Shown here: positions 1-9,715 of the stretch, one piece after another
Numbering within the stretch: position 1 is the first letter of the stretch
Layout: each line of letters begins with the position of its first letter
Assembly: GCF_000154825.1 (NCBI RefSeq)
Contig: NZ_DS560019.1
Coordinates: 682,001 to 746,000 of the forward strand
DNA length: 64,000 nucleotides
Direction of reading: 5' to 3'
From: Anaerofustis stercorihominis DSM 17244
GTDB taxonomy: Bacteria; Bacillota; Clostridia; Eubacteriales; Anaerofustaceae
Position numbers and translations under genes: made by a program
Notes under the pieces: generated by a model
Told to the model about the DNA's origin: nothing
Seen by the model: the letters and a program-made list of their open reading frames with translations, nothing else
The model's database searches: none

Positions 1-1525
1 GTCTGTTTGAAGCATTTTCTACTTTACCTTCTTTAAGCATTTCTTCATATCCGCTTAAATGAATGGTGTTTATTACTATATCCATAAGTCCGTTATTTTC
101 CGGAAGCCTTCTGATTTCTTCAATGGTATCTCTAAAGTTCATCAGCTTTTCTTTTATGGCTCCTTTGAATAAAGGGGAAGAGTCTATATGCTTTATTACT
201 TCATACATCGATGTACCTTTCATAAAAGCATAATCTTTGATTTTTTCCACACTTGCTGGACCGATGCCTCTTTTAGGCGTATTTATCACCCTTATCAAAG
301 CAAGGTCATCCTGAGGATTAACTATAAGTTTTAAATAAGCAAGGATATCTTTGATTTCCATACGGTCATAGAACTTCGTTCCAGCAACTATTTGATAAGG
401 TATGTTTCTTCTCATGAGTCCTTCTTCAAGCATACGAGACTGAGCATTGGTCCTGTATAATATGGCAATATCACTGTATGGGATACCATGATATTCATTT
501 AAACAAAATATTTCCCTGGAAATAAGCGACGATTCTTCAAGGTCACTGTTTGCATTCAAATATTTTATTTTTTCTCCTTCGTCATTATCGGTAAATAATG
601 TTTTCCCCATTCTTCTTTGATTATGCTCAATTACTCCGTTCGCCGCATTTAAAATATTCTTTGTACACCTGTAATTTTGTTCGAGTCTTATAACTGCCGC
701 ATCCTCAAAGTCTTCTTCAAACTCTAAGATATTCCTGATGGACGCTCCTCTCCAGCCGTATATACTTTGATCGTCATCACCGCACACACATATATTCCTG
801 TGATCTTCCGCAAGCTTACTGACTATAGCATACTGAGAAAGGTTAGTATCCTGATACTCGTCAACCAATATGTATTTAAATCTATTTTTATATTTATTAA
901 GTACTTCCGGACATTTCGCAAATAATATGTTCATATTTAATAATAAATCATCGAAGTCCATTGCGTTTGAACTTAATAATCTCTTTTGATACTCTGCGTA
1001 AATCTGTGCTATCCTGGCTTCGGTATAGCCTCCTTCAAAATCATCATGCTCTTCCAAATAATCATCACTGGTTTCTAAATTATTCTTAAGTAATGATATT
1101 TGGGATTTAACACCCTCTACCGGGAATTCCTTATCAGAAATATCCAAGTCCTTTAATATCGACTTAACGACTCTTTTAGTGTCATCATCATCATAAATAG
1201 AAAAGTTACTTGTAAATCCTAAATTATGTCCTTCTATCCTTAATATCCTTGCACAGATAGAGTGAAAAGTACCCATCCAAATATCGGACGTAAAAGGTAT
1301 CCCCATACTATCTATTCTTTCTCTCATTTCTCCAGCCGCTTTATTTGTAAAGGTAAGAGCAAGTATCTCCCAAGGTTTTGCATAACCGTTCTCGATTATA
1401 TAAGCTATTCTATGTATTATCGTCCTTGTCTTACCGCTTCCCGCGCCGGCAAGTATTAAAAGAGGACCGTCCACACATGTGACTGCCTCTTGCTGTTTTT
1501 CATTTAACATGCTTAGTAAATCCAT
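1..1525 (-). CDS. pcrA: ATP-dependent DNA helicase, UvrD/PcrA family (partial, C-terminus outside window)
   Basis: This is a superfamily 1A 3'-5' helicase of the PcrA/UvrD type, acting in DNA repair and in removing proteins from DNA. I translated it from the minus strand: it begins MDLLSMLNEKQQEAV (Q motif), followed by Walker A AGAGSGKT near residue 30, motif II DEYQDTN, motif III GDDDQSIYGWRGA and a QNYR motif IV. About 508 residues are visible; the reading frame is open to base 1, so roughly the last third is missing. The ATG at 1525 overlaps the stop of the upstream histidine kinase by one base (TAATG), suggesting translational coupling in one operon with the two-component genes. PcrA is the likely name in a Firmicute; Rep-like paralogues are possible. 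Confidence 0.93.
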   Translation of the reverse strand, partial: MDLLSMLNEKQQEAVTCVDGPLLILAGAGSGKTRTIIHRIAYIIENGYAKPWEILALTFTNKAAGEMRERIDSMGIPFTSDIWMGTFHSICARILRIEGHNLGFTSNFSIYDDDDTKRVVKSILKDLDISDKEFPVEGVKSQISLLKNNLETSDDYLEEHDDFEGGYTEARIAQIYAEYQKRLLSSNAMDFDDLLLNMNILFAKCPEVLNKYKNRFKYILVDEYQDTNLSQYAIVSKLAEDHRNICVCGDDDQSIYGWRGASIRNILEFEEDFEDAAVIRLEQNYRCTKNILNAANGVIEHNQRRMGKTLFTDNDEGEKIKYLNANSDLEESSLISREIFCLNEYHGIPYSDIAILYRTNAQSRMLEEGLMRRNIPYQIVAGTKFYDRMEIKDILAYLKLIVNPQDDLALIRVINTPKRGIGPASVEKIKDYAFMKGTSMYEVIKHIDSSPLFKGAIKEKLMNFRDTIEEIRRLPENNGLMDIVINTIHLSGYEEMLKEGKVENASNR

Positions 1526-2868
1526 TATTCTGTCTCCTCATATGAAATTAAAGGTAAAGCTATTATAACATCAGTTCCTTTATCTTCAATGCTTTCTATA
1601 TTTATAGTTCCATTTAAATTTTCCACTATCCATTTTGCAATAGGAAGCCCCAGGCCGCTTCCGTTTTCTCTTCTGCTTCTGGCTTTATCGATTCTGTAAA
1701 ATCTTGTAAAGACCTTTTCTATTTCATCTTTCTTCATTCCTATACCTTGGTCTTTTACTTTTATTACAACGCTATTTTTGTTTAAATTGACTTTAACGGT
1801 AATCATGATCTGAGTTTTATCTTCAGAGTATTTTATTGCATTATCCAAAAGTATCATCATTAACTGAGTAAACTTGTCTTCATCAATATTCACTTTTACT
1901 CTATTGTAAGGACAGGACATATAAACTCTTATTTCCCGCTTTACGGCAATAGGCTCGATTTTTTCAATAGCTTCTTTTATAAGATGAACTATATCATGTT
2001 CTTTGTTATTAAAAGGTATCTCATTTAAATCAGCTTTGGATAATATCAGTAAATCTCCCACCATTTTATCCATTCGCTTGATTTCACTTTTAGCATAATC
2101 TATCCATACTTCCTGAGACTTGATCGTTTCATCTTCGTTTGACTCAATCAATTCAAGATTTGTCTTTATAACTGCAATAGGGGTTCTAAGTTCATGTGAC
2201 GCATCTGCAATAAACTGTCTTTGATTATCCATATTTTCTTTTATCGGGACCAAAGCTTTATCGGCAGTATAAAAACCTCCGAGAAGAGATGCAACCACAC
2301 CAAAAATAACAGTTAATGCCAATATATACAAAAGAGTATTCAAAGTAGCATTTTCCGACCTATTATCTTCAGCTATCAATATAAGCTGCATATTCCCCTC
2401 ATTATCGGTAATAAGGGTTGTACATGTTCTGTAAGATATTTTGCTGTCTTCATAATCGGAAAAGACATATATTCCATCCTGCTCTTTAACTTCTGTATGT
2501 GAAGCATTTACATCGGCAAAATAAAGAGTTGCAATTTTAGCTAATTTTTTCTTACTGATTTTAAACTTACTCGAAGAAAAAATAGGTTTCATTTCATTGT
2601 TAAAAAATATCAATTTACATTTTTCATTATTTAATTTTTCCTTAAAGTAACTAAGCTCCTGATTATAAGATAAATCATTTTCGATGCTTTGAAAATCACT
2701 CTTTGAAAATCTTTTTGACTGATATACAAGATTTAACAGTTCATTATCCGAAGTATTTGAAAAAGAATAGGAAGAAAACACATAAATAAAAGTAGTCACC
2801 ATAATCAAGATGACTAATAAAACAAAAGTATTCGTTAAAATAAGTTTATTTTTTATCTTATTAAGCAT
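1525..2868 (-). CDS. Sensor histidine kinase (two-component)
   Basis: Membrane sensor kinase that would phosphorylate the response regulator encoded just upstream. Two membrane segments (about residues 10-32 and 178-200) flank an extracytoplasmic sensor domain of about 145 residues. Then come a HisKA dimerisation domain with His225 in ASHELRTPIA and a HATPase domain with N box LLDNAIKYS, G1 DQGIGM and G2 GSGLGLPIAK. Length 447 aa is normal for the EnvZ/PhoR class. The start at 2868 lies inside the last codons of the regulator gene (8-base overlap), so the pair is co-translated. The ligand cannot be told from sequence. Confidence 0.93.
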   Translation of the reverse strand: MLNKIKNKLILTNTFVLLVILIMVTTFIYVFSSYSFSNTSDNELLNLVYQSKRFSKSDFQSIENDLSYNQELSYFKEKLNNEKCKLIFFNNEMKPIFSSSKFKISKKKLAKIATLYFADVNASHTEVKEQDGIYVFSDYEDSKISYRTCTTLITDNEGNMQLILIAEDNRSENATLNTLLYILALTVIFGVVASLLGGFYTADKALVPIKENMDNQRQFIADASHELRTPIAVIKTNLELIESNEDETIKSQEVWIDYAKSEIKRMDKMVGDLLILSKADLNEIPFNNKEHDIVHLIKEAIEKIEPIAVKREIRVYMSCPYNRVKVNIDEDKFTQLMMILLDNAIKYSEDKTQIMITVKVNLNKNSVVIKVKDQGIGMKKDEIEKVFTRFYRIDKARSRRENGSGLGLPIAKWIVENLNGTINIESIEDKGTDVIIALPLISYEETE

Positions 2869-3541
2869 TATCCTTTTCCTTTAAAGTATATCCGAGCCCT
2901 CTGTTTGTGACTATTTTAACATCCGCATCACTGCCTAATTTCTTTCTTAAATAATGAATATATATTTCAACGCTGTTATCTATCGCATAACTGTCGATAC
3001 CCCATACTTTATCCAAAATATAATCTTTAGAAAGCACATTATCTTTATTTTTCATCAAAGTCTCAAGCAAGTTAGCTTCTTTTTTTGTTAAAGTTTCTTC
3101 TCTGTCTCCGATACTTAAAGAAGCATTATTGACATTCAAACTTACGTTACCGATATGAAGTACCTCTTCTGTGATACTTCCCGAACCTCTTCTTGATAAA
3201 GCTTTTATCCTGGCAATAAGTTCCTTTGTATCAAAAGGTTTTGTAAGATAATCATCTGCACCTAAATTAAGTCCCTTAACTCTGTCATCAATATTATCCA
3301 GAGCAGTTAAAAGAAGTATTGGCGTATTATTATGTTCTTCTCTTAAAGTCTTTAGTATGGTAAACCCGTCTATCTCGGGTAACATTATATCAAGAACGAT
3401 AACATCATAAACAGGTTTTCTGGCTAACATCAGCCCTGAAGTACCATCAGCGACAGTATCGGCAAGTATTTTATTTTTTTCTAAAAGTGCTACAAGAGGA
3501 AGGGCTAAATTCACTTCATCTTCTATAATAAGTACTCTCAT
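2861..3541 (-). CDS. OmpR/PhoB-family response regulator
   Basis: DNA-binding response regulator, 226 aa. The receiver domain occupies residues 1-115 with the phosphoacceptor Asp51 in VLDIMLPEIDG, acidic residues near the N-terminus (EDE) and the conserved Lys in YLTKPF. The C-terminal winged helix (about 125-222) has the typical LRKKLG and TNRGLGYTL segments. It is the first gene of a minus-strand operon with the histidine kinase and the PcrA-type helicase. The regulon is unknown; such pairs often sense envelope stress, but nothing in the sequence fixes that. Confidence 0.93.
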   Translation of the reverse strand: MRVLIIEDEVNLALPLVALLEKNKILADTVADGTSGLMLARKPVYDVIVLDIMLPEIDGFTILKTLREEHNNTPILLLTALDNIDDRVKGLNLGADDYLTKPFDTKELIARIKALSRRGSGSITEEVLHIGNVSLNVNNASLSIGDREETLTKKEANLLETLMKNKDNVLSKDYILDKVWGIDSYAIDNSVEIYIHYLRKKLGSDADVKIVTNRGLGYTLKEKDNA

Positions 3542-3685
3542 AATATTAATTCCTTTCTGTTTTATATATTATAGTTCATTAGCTAAAAATAAACAATTTT
3601 TTTTGATATTTTTAATTTTTTAAGGTAATTTAAAGGTTCGGCGAATATACTTCTTAATCATAAGGAAAAAAGGAGTGTTTTTAAT

Positions 3686-3856
3686 ATGAAATGTCCTTAC
3701 TGTTCAAATAAAGATATGGGAAAAATTGGCAGAAAAAAATATTTTTGCAGCAACTGTTTTTCTGAAATAGTTGTAAGTTCAAATAAATTTAAAGTGATTT
3801 CTTTAAATGAAAAGGGAATAGCGAAAGTAGTTAAAACTTGCTCAATATCTGATTAG
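3686..3856 (+). CDS. Small zinc-ribbon protein (56 aa)
   Basis: A short gene starting ATG at 3686, 8 bases after an AGGAGTG ribosome binding site, and ending TAG at 3854-3856. The protein MKCPYCSNKDMGKIGRKKYF... has two CxxC pairs (Cys3/Cys6 and Cys21/Cys24) spaced as in a rubredoxin-like zinc ribbon, followed by a basic, non-structured-looking tail. It is probably a metal-binding structural protein or a nucleic-acid-binding accessory. It stands alone between the divergent response-regulator operon and the convergent metA and shares a bidirectional terminator with metA. The good SD and clean Cys spacing argue that it is real; function unknown. Confidence 0.7.
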   Translation: MKCPYCSNKDMGKIGRKKYFCSNCFSEIVVSSNKFKVISLNEKGIAKVVKTCSISD

Positions 3857-3918
3857 CATAGATTTGGAAGAACAAAAGTTAAACCCCTCAGACTTTTGAT
3901 TTCTCTCACAACTAAAAT

Positions 3919-3950
3919 AAAAAACGACCGCAGACGGTCGTTTTTTATTT
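3919..3950. terminator. Bidirectional terminator between zinc-ribbon gene and metA
   Basis: A perfect stem CGACCG/CGGTCG (3925-3930 with 3935-3940), extended by A/T pairs and flanked by an A-run on the left and a T-run on the right, so it can stop transcription from both sides. Confidence 0.85.
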
Positions 3951-3954
3951 TTAA

Positions 3955-4899
3955 TTATTCATTAACCCCAAATTCTTTATCTATTTGGTTTAACTTTTCT
4001 AGATCAAACGGTGTTGTTTGATAAACATGATAGTTAAGCCAGTTTGAAAATAATAAATTTCCGTGAGCTTTCCACCTTACTATAGGTTTTTTTGTATCAT
4101 CATCATTCGGAAAATAGTTTTTCGGAACTTTCGGATTAAGTCCTTTTGCTTTATCTCGTTCATATTCCTTTTTTAATGTATTGGGATCATATTCACTATG
4201 ACCGAATACAAAAATTTTTCTTTGATCTTTACTTACCAATAAGTATGCTCCTGCTTCTTTACTGGAAGCAACTATTTCCAAATCATCTATTTTTTTGATG
4301 TCTTTTATCCTGCACTGAGTATGTCTGGAATGAGGTGCATAAAAAACATCATCAAATCCTCTTACTATAGGTCTTCTTCTGACTATTTTATGTTCAAATA
4401 TTCCGAACATCTTCTCAGGCAAATCTTTTTTATCTATTCCGTAATAGTGCTTTAATGCAGCCTGTGCCCCCCAGCAAATAAACATTGTAGAAAAAACATT
4501 TTTATCGGCAAAATCAAATATTTCCTGAAGTTCTTCCCAGTAATTTACATCGTCAAACTCCAATTTTTCTACGGGTGCTCCCGTTATTATCATACCATCG
4601 TATTTTTTATATTTTATATCATCAAAGTTTTTATAGAAAGCCTTTAAGTGATTATGTGAAGTGTTTTTACTGGTATGAGACTTCATATTTATCAAGTCGA
4701 CTTTAACTTGAAGAGCAGTGTTACTTATAAGTCTAAGTAATTGTGTTTCCGTGACTATTTTCGTGGGCATTAAATTTACTATTGCAAGTTCAAGAGGTCT
4801 TATATCCTGGCTTTTGGCTCTCTCTTCATGCATAACAAAGATATTTTCTCTATCAAGCTGCTTAGATGCAGGCAAATCTTTTGGTATTATAACAGCCAT
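3955..4899 (-). CDS. metAA: Homoserine O-acetyltransferase, MetA family
   Basis: Acylates homoserine in the first committed step of methionine synthesis. The sequence matches the MetA (not MetX) fold: PKDLPA start region, catalytic Cys142 in [11 protein letters not shown], and the His/Glu pair in GHSEYD (His234, Glu236). Residue 111 is Glu ([10 protein letters not shown]); in the studied MetA enzymes Glu at this position favours acetyl-CoA while Gly favours succinyl-CoA, so acetyl transfer is predicted. This fits the neighbour upstream in the same direction, an O-acetylhomoserine sulfhydrylase 83 bases away. Length 314 aa is typical. Many databases would call it homoserine O-succinyltransferase by family name only. 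Confidence 0.92.
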   Translation of the reverse strand: MAVIIPKDLPASKQLDRENIFVMHEERAKSQDIRPLELAIVNLMPTKIVTETQLLRLISNTALQVKVDLINMKSHTSKNTSHNHLKAFYKNFDDIKYKKYDGMIITGAPVEKLEFDDVNYWEELQEIFDFADKNVFSTMFICWGAQAALKHYYGIDKKDLPEKMFGIFEHKIVRRRPIVRGFDDVFYAPHSRHTQCRIKDIKKIDDLEIVASSKEAGAYLLVSKDQRKIFVFGHSEYDPNTLKKEYERDKAKGLNPKVPKNYFPNDDDTKKPIVRWKAHGNLLFSNWLNYHVYQTTPFDLEKLNQIDKEFGVNE

Positions 4900-4982
4900 A
4901 ATTCAATCCTCTTTTCTACTACTGAAATTACTATTTTTTTATTTATTCTTAAAATTTCTGATACTATATTTCTTACCTTAAA

Positions 4983-6269
4983 TTAAACCAATTCCAGAGC
5001 TTTTGCTAAATCTGTCTTGATATCTTCAACGTCTTCTATACCCACGGACAGTCTTATCAAATCAGGCTGAACACCTGCTTCAATCAATTCCTGATCATTC
5101 ATTTGACGGTGAGTATGGCTTGCGGGATGAAGAACCGAAGTTCTGGCGTCCGCAACATGAGTGACAATAGCGGCAAGTTCCAAATTATCCATCATTTTAA
5201 CTGACGCATCTCTTCCGCCTTTTAACCCGAATGATATTACTCCGCAGGTCCCGTTCGGCATATATTTCTTAGCCAGTTCATAGTATTTATTTCCCTTGAG
5301 TCCCGCATAATTGACCCAAGCAACCTTTTCATGCTCAGACAAAAATTCTGCAATCGCCAATGCATTTTCGCAGTGTCTCTTCATTCTCAAATGAAGTGTT
5401 TCAAGTCCTATATTTAAGAGAAAAGCATTTTCGGGAGATTGTATCGAACCGAGATCACGCATCAATTGTGCCGTTGCCTTGGTAATATAAGCTCCTTTTC
5501 CAAACCTCTCGGTATAAATAAGTCCATGATATGTAGGGTCGGGTGTCGTAAGTCCCGGGAATTTATCTTTATAAGCGTCCCAGTCAAAATTTCCGCTGTC
5601 GACTATACAACCGCCTACAGTTGCCGCATGTCCGTCCATATATTTGGTGGTTGAATGTGTTACTATATCCGCACCCCATTCAAAAGGTCGACAGTTGATA
5701 GGTGTCGGGAAAGTATTATCAATAATAAGCGGAACTCCATGCTCATGTGCCGCCTCAGCAAATTTTTCTATATCCAATACTACAAGTGCCGGATTTGCGA
5801 TAGACTCTCCCACAACTGCTTTTGTATTTTCCTTAAATGCTTTATCAAGTTCTTCTTTGCTTATATCCGGGTCCACAAAAGTACACTCTACTCCCATTTT
5901 CCTTATAGTATGGGCATAGAGGTTATATGTACCACCATATACGGCAGACGAACAAATAATATGGTCTCCCGCTTCCGCGATATTCATAACCGCATAGAAA
6001 TTTGCTGCTTGCCCCGAAGAAGTAAGCATTGCAGCTTCGCCTCCCTCAAGTTCACAAATTTTTTGAGCTACCATATCGTTTGTTGGGTTTTGAAGCCTTG
6101 TATAAAAATAGCCCTCAGCTTCTAGATCGAAAAGTTTTCCCATTTCTTCGCTTGTACCGTATTTAAAGGTCGTCGATTGTATTATAGGAAGTATTCTGGG
6201 CTCACCGCTTTTAGGCTGATATCCGCCCTGAACACACTTAGTTCCCTGCCTTTTATTTTTAATATCCAT
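4983..6269 (-). CDS. metY: O-acetylhomoserine sulfhydrylase (PLP enzyme)
   Basis: A cytosolic Cys/Met-metabolism PLP enzyme of 428 aa that replaces the acetyl group of O-acetylhomoserine with sulfide to give homocysteine. The PLP lysine is Lys209 in THSTTKYMDGH; YFYTRLQNPT, SSGQAA and the C-terminal HPASHTHRQ segment are typical of the O-acetylhomoserine aminocarboxypropyltransferase group, whose members are longer than cystathionine gamma-synthases (about 380 aa). It precedes metA in one transcription unit, giving direct sulfhydrylation from homoserine to homocysteine. I saw no SAM riboswitch or T-box in the 228 bases upstream. Confidence 0.93.
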   Translation of the reverse strand: MDIKNKRQGTKCVQGGYQPKSGEPRILPIIQSTTFKYGTSEEMGKLFDLEAEGYFYTRLQNPTNDMVAQKICELEGGEAAMLTSSGQAANFYAVMNIAEAGDHIICSSAVYGGTYNLYAHTIRKMGVECTFVDPDISKEELDKAFKENTKAVVGESIANPALVVLDIEKFAEAAHEHGVPLIIDNTFPTPINCRPFEWGADIVTHSTTKYMDGHAATVGGCIVDSGNFDWDAYKDKFPGLTTPDPTYHGLIYTERFGKGAYITKATAQLMRDLGSIQSPENAFLLNIGLETLHLRMKRHCENALAIAEFLSEHEKVAWVNYAGLKGNKYYELAKKYMPNGTCGVISFGLKGGRDASVKMMDNLELAAIVTHVADARTSVLHPASHTHRQMNDQELIEAGVQPDLIRLSVGIEDVEDIKTDLAKALELV

Positions 6270-6497
6270 TTTTAATTTCTCCTAACTGAATTAAGTTAAA
6301 TTTAATGGTATCAAATATTTTGTTATAAGTAAATATATTAATTATCATTTAGAAATAGATTTTAGCTATAACCAGTTATAATTTGATCATTTAAAAAATT
6401 TTATCGAAAATATAAAATTACTTTTAAATGCAAAAATAAAGTATAAATTTTGATTCAAGTTAACAAAATAATAGTAGAAAAAATTAGGAGGATAATA

Positions 6498-6878
6498 ATG
6501 GAACAAAAATTTTATTTATGTAAACACTGTGGAAATATCATTACTTTTGTAAGAAATATGGATGTACCTGTTATATGCTGCGGAGAAAAAATGGAAGAAA
6601 TAAAACCGGGAGTAAAAGATGCTGCCGTTGAAAAACATATTCCGGTCGTAGCAGTTGAAGGAAATAAAGTAGAAGTATTCATCGGTGAAGTTGAACATCC
6701 AATGGTGGATGAACATTATATAGAATGGATTACCTTGGAAACAGAAAAAACAAATCAAATCACTCACTTAAAACCGGGAGATAAACCAAAAGCGGAATTT
6801 GCTATCCCTGAAGGCGATAAAGTGATTTCGGCTCATGAATATTGTAATCTACACGGATTATGGAAAAAAGAACTGTAG
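6498..6878 (+). CDS. dfx: Desulfoferrodoxin / superoxide reductase
   Basis: Reduces superoxide to peroxide in the cytosol of anaerobes. The start is the ATG at 6498 behind AGGAGG; a start 48 bases further upstream has no ribosome binding site. The N-terminal desulforedoxin domain has four Cys (CKHC and ICCG). The C-terminal neelaredoxin domain carries the His ligands of the Fe centre (EKHIPV, EHPM, EHYIEW) and the Cys plus His of YCNLHGLW. At 126 aa it is a standard two-iron desulfoferrodoxin. It is monocistronic, with a strong terminator after it, and is divergent from metY. Confidence 0.95.
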   Translation: MEQKFYLCKHCGNIITFVRNMDVPVICCGEKMEEIKPGVKDAAVEKHIPVVAVEGNKVEVFIGEVEHPMVDEHYIEWITLETEKTNQITHLKPGDKPKAEFAIPEGDKVISAHEYCNLHGLWKKEL

Positions 6879-6880
6879 TA

Positions 6881-6916
6881 AAAAAATCTCTTCATATGAG
6901 GAGATTTTTTATTTTA
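6881..6916 (+). terminator. Terminator after desulfoferrodoxin gene
   Basis: A stem with about 10-base arms (ATCTCTTCAT with ATGAGGAGAT, one G-U pair) set in an A-run and followed by TTTTTTATTTT. Confidence 0.85.
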
Positions 6917-7008
6917 CATAATAGTATAAAACAGTAAAAATAATAATTTGATTGAGTTTTCTTTAATTATTTTTTATAATATTAATATAAAACTAAAGGG
7001 GAAATAAA

Positions 7009-7623
7009 ATGAAAAATGTAAAAAAATTGACCGGTTTTATTTTGAGTATTTTAATGCTCGTGTCTTTGAGTGCATGCGGCGGACAGTCACCGGATAAAGC
7101 GGTAAGTGAATATTTGGATGCACTTAAAACTTACGATGCCGAAACACTTAAAAACTATGAAGATGTATTAGACAGTGTGGATAAAAATCTAAGCAGTTTT
7201 TTAGATGAAAAGGACAAGGATAAAGTAGACAAAGAAAGTCAGGAAATAGCTAAAAAAATATTATCTAATCTATCTTACGAAATCGTATCTACTAAAGACA
7301 ATGGAGATACTGCCACAGTAAAAGTAAAAATAACGAATAAGGACTTTGGCAGCGGAATGAAAACATTTTTTACCGATATGTTCGCATATGCTCTATCTCA
7401 TTTAGATGCGTCAGAAGATGAAATGAATAAATACGTTGAAAAGAAACTAAATACAATGATTGACGATGCGGTTAAAAGCTCTACAACAGTTACAAATGAA
7501 GTAACAGTAACTTTAAACAAGAAAGACGATAAGTGGGTAATAAAACAAAATGATAAATTATCAAATGCTATTTTAGGTAATCTCCTTGATAGCTTAAATG
7601 ATTTATCTGATTCATTCAAGTAA
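7009..7623 (+). CDS. Putative lipoprotein, unknown function (204 aa)
   Basis: Begins with a lipoprotein signal peptide: basic MKNVKK, hydrophobic core and lipobox LSAC with Cys about residue 23. It would be anchored to the outer face of the membrane. The mature part is charged and soluble, with a DKAVSEYLDALKTYDAETL start resembling the DUF4878/NTF2-like group of small lipoproteins, but I do not recognise the family with certainty. Its own RBS (AAGGGG) and a terminator shared with the convergent BceB-type permease mark a single-gene unit. No link to the ABC genes downstream can be claimed, as they are on the other strand. Confidence 0.75.
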   Translation: MKNVKKLTGFILSILMLVSLSACGGQSPDKAVSEYLDALKTYDAETLKNYEDVLDSVDKNLSSFLDEKDKDKVDKESQEIAKKILSNLSYEIVSTKDNGDTATVKVKITNKDFGSGMKTFFTDMFAYALSHLDASEDEMNKYVEKKLNTMIDDAVKSSTTVTNEVTVTLNKKDDKWVIKQNDKLSNAILGNLLDSLNDLSDSFK

Positions 7624-7625
7624 AT

Positions 7626-7655
7626 AAAAAGAGGCATAAGCCTCTTTTTTAATTT
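7626..7655. terminator. Bidirectional terminator between lipoprotein and ABC permease genes
   Basis: AAAAAGAGGC, loop ATAA, GCCTCTTTTTT: a perfect A/T-flanked hairpin lying between two convergent genes. It overlaps the permease stop codon at 7649-7651. Confidence 0.85.
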
Positions 7656-9715
7656 TCTTTGATTATATTTTTGCTTGAGAAGTAAGTCAATAAGAAATAT
7701 CCTCCGTAAATCAATATTATTACTACAGATGTTGCGATAATAGAAGGAAGTATATTCATATGACCTATTGTACTTAATACATAATCTGCAAATTGAAGTC
7801 CGAATATTGAATGAACGACAGCAAGCAATAACGGAAGTATGAAAAATATCCCGATTTGAGCGAATAAAGCTTTATTTATCATGCCCTCACTCGTACCTAT
7901 TTTTCTTAATATGGAATATCTGTCTTTATTATCCGCACTTTCCGAAAGTTCTTTTAAAGCTAAGATTGCAGCCGATGTAATAAGGAATATGATACCGAGA
8001 TATATCCCGATAAACGTCACCGTAGCGCCAAGTCCTTTAGAAGATTCGATATTTGTAATCCTCGTCCTTCCATTTATCTGAATGGCATAATCTTTTACAT
8101 CTTTGAATTTACTGTTTTCTTCCAAATCTTTTAACATCTTTTCTTCAAAAGTTATTTTATCTCCCTTAGAAGAAACGGAGTAGTTTGAATTTGCATAACT
8201 TTTTTCTATCCAACTCGTTTTAAGATTTGCACTATCCGGAAGTACTATGATCCCGGTATTTATAGACTGTATACTATCTTCTATAAAACCATCAATACAT
8301 TTTTCATTTACGGGAGTATAAGATTTTCCACCTATACTTATTTCGGTTCCGCTTTTAAGTGCCTTATCACGATATACCTTTATGTTATCGTAATCACATA
8401 TTACCGCATACTCTTTATCATTCAATTTGATTTGTTCATTTCCGAATAGTTTAGCGATTTTATTATAATCCGACAATTTCATGATTTCTTCAGCAGTACC
8501 ATACTTAATACCCGGAAAATCTTTTTCCATTTCTTTAATCTGATTTTTTAAAGTATCCTTCATCGTTAATTCATTTGTTGCATAAGTATATGTTTCGGTA
8601 TAGTTTTTAAAATCTTTATTGATATCATAACCCAATTCATTTAATATCTCTTTAACGCTTTTTTGGGAGTAATCAATCGCAGCCTCAGTGTATTTACCGT
8701 TATCCGGCAAATTCATAGTCTTGCTTATCGTCATATCGACCGGATTATACTTATCTAAATTATAAGTCAATGAACTATTCATCGCCAGTCCGGATGAAAG
8801 CATACCTATGGTTGTAAATAACATTAAGCATATAATGCTCATAGATATTACCGTAGTGTTTATCTTCGAGTCTATTTGTTTAAGTACGAACATATTTAAA
8901 TTTTTATAATATAACCTCTTATTCGATTTCACGAGTTTTAATATAAAACCTGACAGTGAAAAGAAGAAGAGGAATGTAGCGACCGAACCGATAGCAATAT
9001 ATATAATAATATCGTTTTGATTTAACCCGTCTACCCCCGCAGTGACTTTATAATAAGAAAATCCCAACATTATTATAGATATTATAAATACAATTACGGA
9101 TACAATCGGATTTCTCATTTTGATTTTTTCCGATTTTCTGCTTGCCATCAATAAATCAATGAGTTTATATTTTGATATTGCAAAGGTATTAAATACCATT
9201 ACGCATAAATACATAACCGAGAAATATATTACCGTTTTTATTATAGCAGCGCTTGATAATACAAAATGAAAGTTACTCATATCTGCTTCAAACATATTAG
9301 CAACTATAATAGACATAAACTGCGAAGCGAATACTCCTAATACTAATCCTACAGCCAAAGATATGATACCAATAAATAAGGTTTCCAAGAATAATATTTT
9401 GGATAACTGTCCTTTTCCCATCCCCAGAGTCAAATAAATACCAAATTCTTTTTTCCTTCTTTTTATCAAGAAGTTATTTGCATATATTACCAAAAACCCG
9501 AGTATGACGGATATAAAAACCGATAATCCGGATAACATATCGATCATGAGTTTAACTACGTCATAAGATGATTTTGAAAAATTCATCATAGGTTCCTGTG
9601 CATCCATAGAGTTAAATATATAGAATACAGCTACCCCAAGTATCAATGTCATAAAATATATGGCATAATCCTTAAAACTTTTCTTTATATTCTTAATCGA
9701 TAATTTAAATAACAT
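7649..9715 (-). CDS. BceB-type ABC transporter permease
   Basis: Large FtsX-family permease of 688 aa. The first membrane segments begin about residue 16, and a long hydrophilic extracellular domain (about residues 310-590) lies between the N-terminal and C-terminal groups of helices, the hallmark of BceB-type transporters that recognise peptide antibiotics bound to lipid II-cycle intermediates. It overlaps the ATPase gene upstream by 11 bases. Together with the lipoprotein, ATPase, kinase and regulator genes it forms a Bce module. In this family the transporter is also the sensor, passing flux information to the kinase. The drug specificity cannot be read from the sequence. Confidence 0.9.
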   Translation of the reverse strand: MLFKLSIKNIKKSFKDYAIYFMTLILGVAVFYIFNSMDAQEPMMNFSKSSYDVVKLMIDMLSGLSVFISVILGFLVIYANNFLIKRRKKEFGIYLTLGMGKGQLSKILFLETLFIGIISLAVGLVLGVFASQFMSIIVANMFEADMSNFHFVLSSAAIIKTVIYFSVMYLCVMVFNTFAISKYKLIDLLMASRKSEKIKMRNPIVSVIVFIISIIMLGFSYYKVTAGVDGLNQNDIIIYIAIGSVATFLFFFSLSGFILKLVKSNKRLYYKNLNMFVLKQIDSKINTTVISMSIICLMLFTTIGMLSSGLAMNSSLTYNLDKYNPVDMTISKTMNLPDNGKYTEAAIDYSQKSVKEILNELGYDINKDFKNYTETYTYATNELTMKDTLKNQIKEMEKDFPGIKYGTAEEIMKLSDYNKIAKLFGNEQIKLNDKEYAVICDYDNIKVYRDKALKSGTEISIGGKSYTPVNEKCIDGFIEDSIQSINTGIIVLPDSANLKTSWIEKSYANSNYSVSSKGDKITFEEKMLKDLEENSKFKDVKDYAIQINGRTRITNIESSKGLGATVTFIGIYLGIIFLITSAAILALKELSESADNKDRYSILRKIGTSEGMINKALFAQIGIFFILPLLLAVVHSIFGLQFADYVLSTIGHMNILPSIIATSVVIILIYGGYFLLTYFSSKNIIKEN

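Noticed and set aside
1262-1459. 65-aa plus-strand frame inside pcrA
   Set aside because: Lies opposite the conserved helicase motifs; no RBS and no protein-like pattern. A shadow frame.
6270-6497. Possible SAM riboswitch or T-box before metY
   Set aside because: No conserved helices or T-box sequence found by eye; only AT-rich promoter-like DNA.
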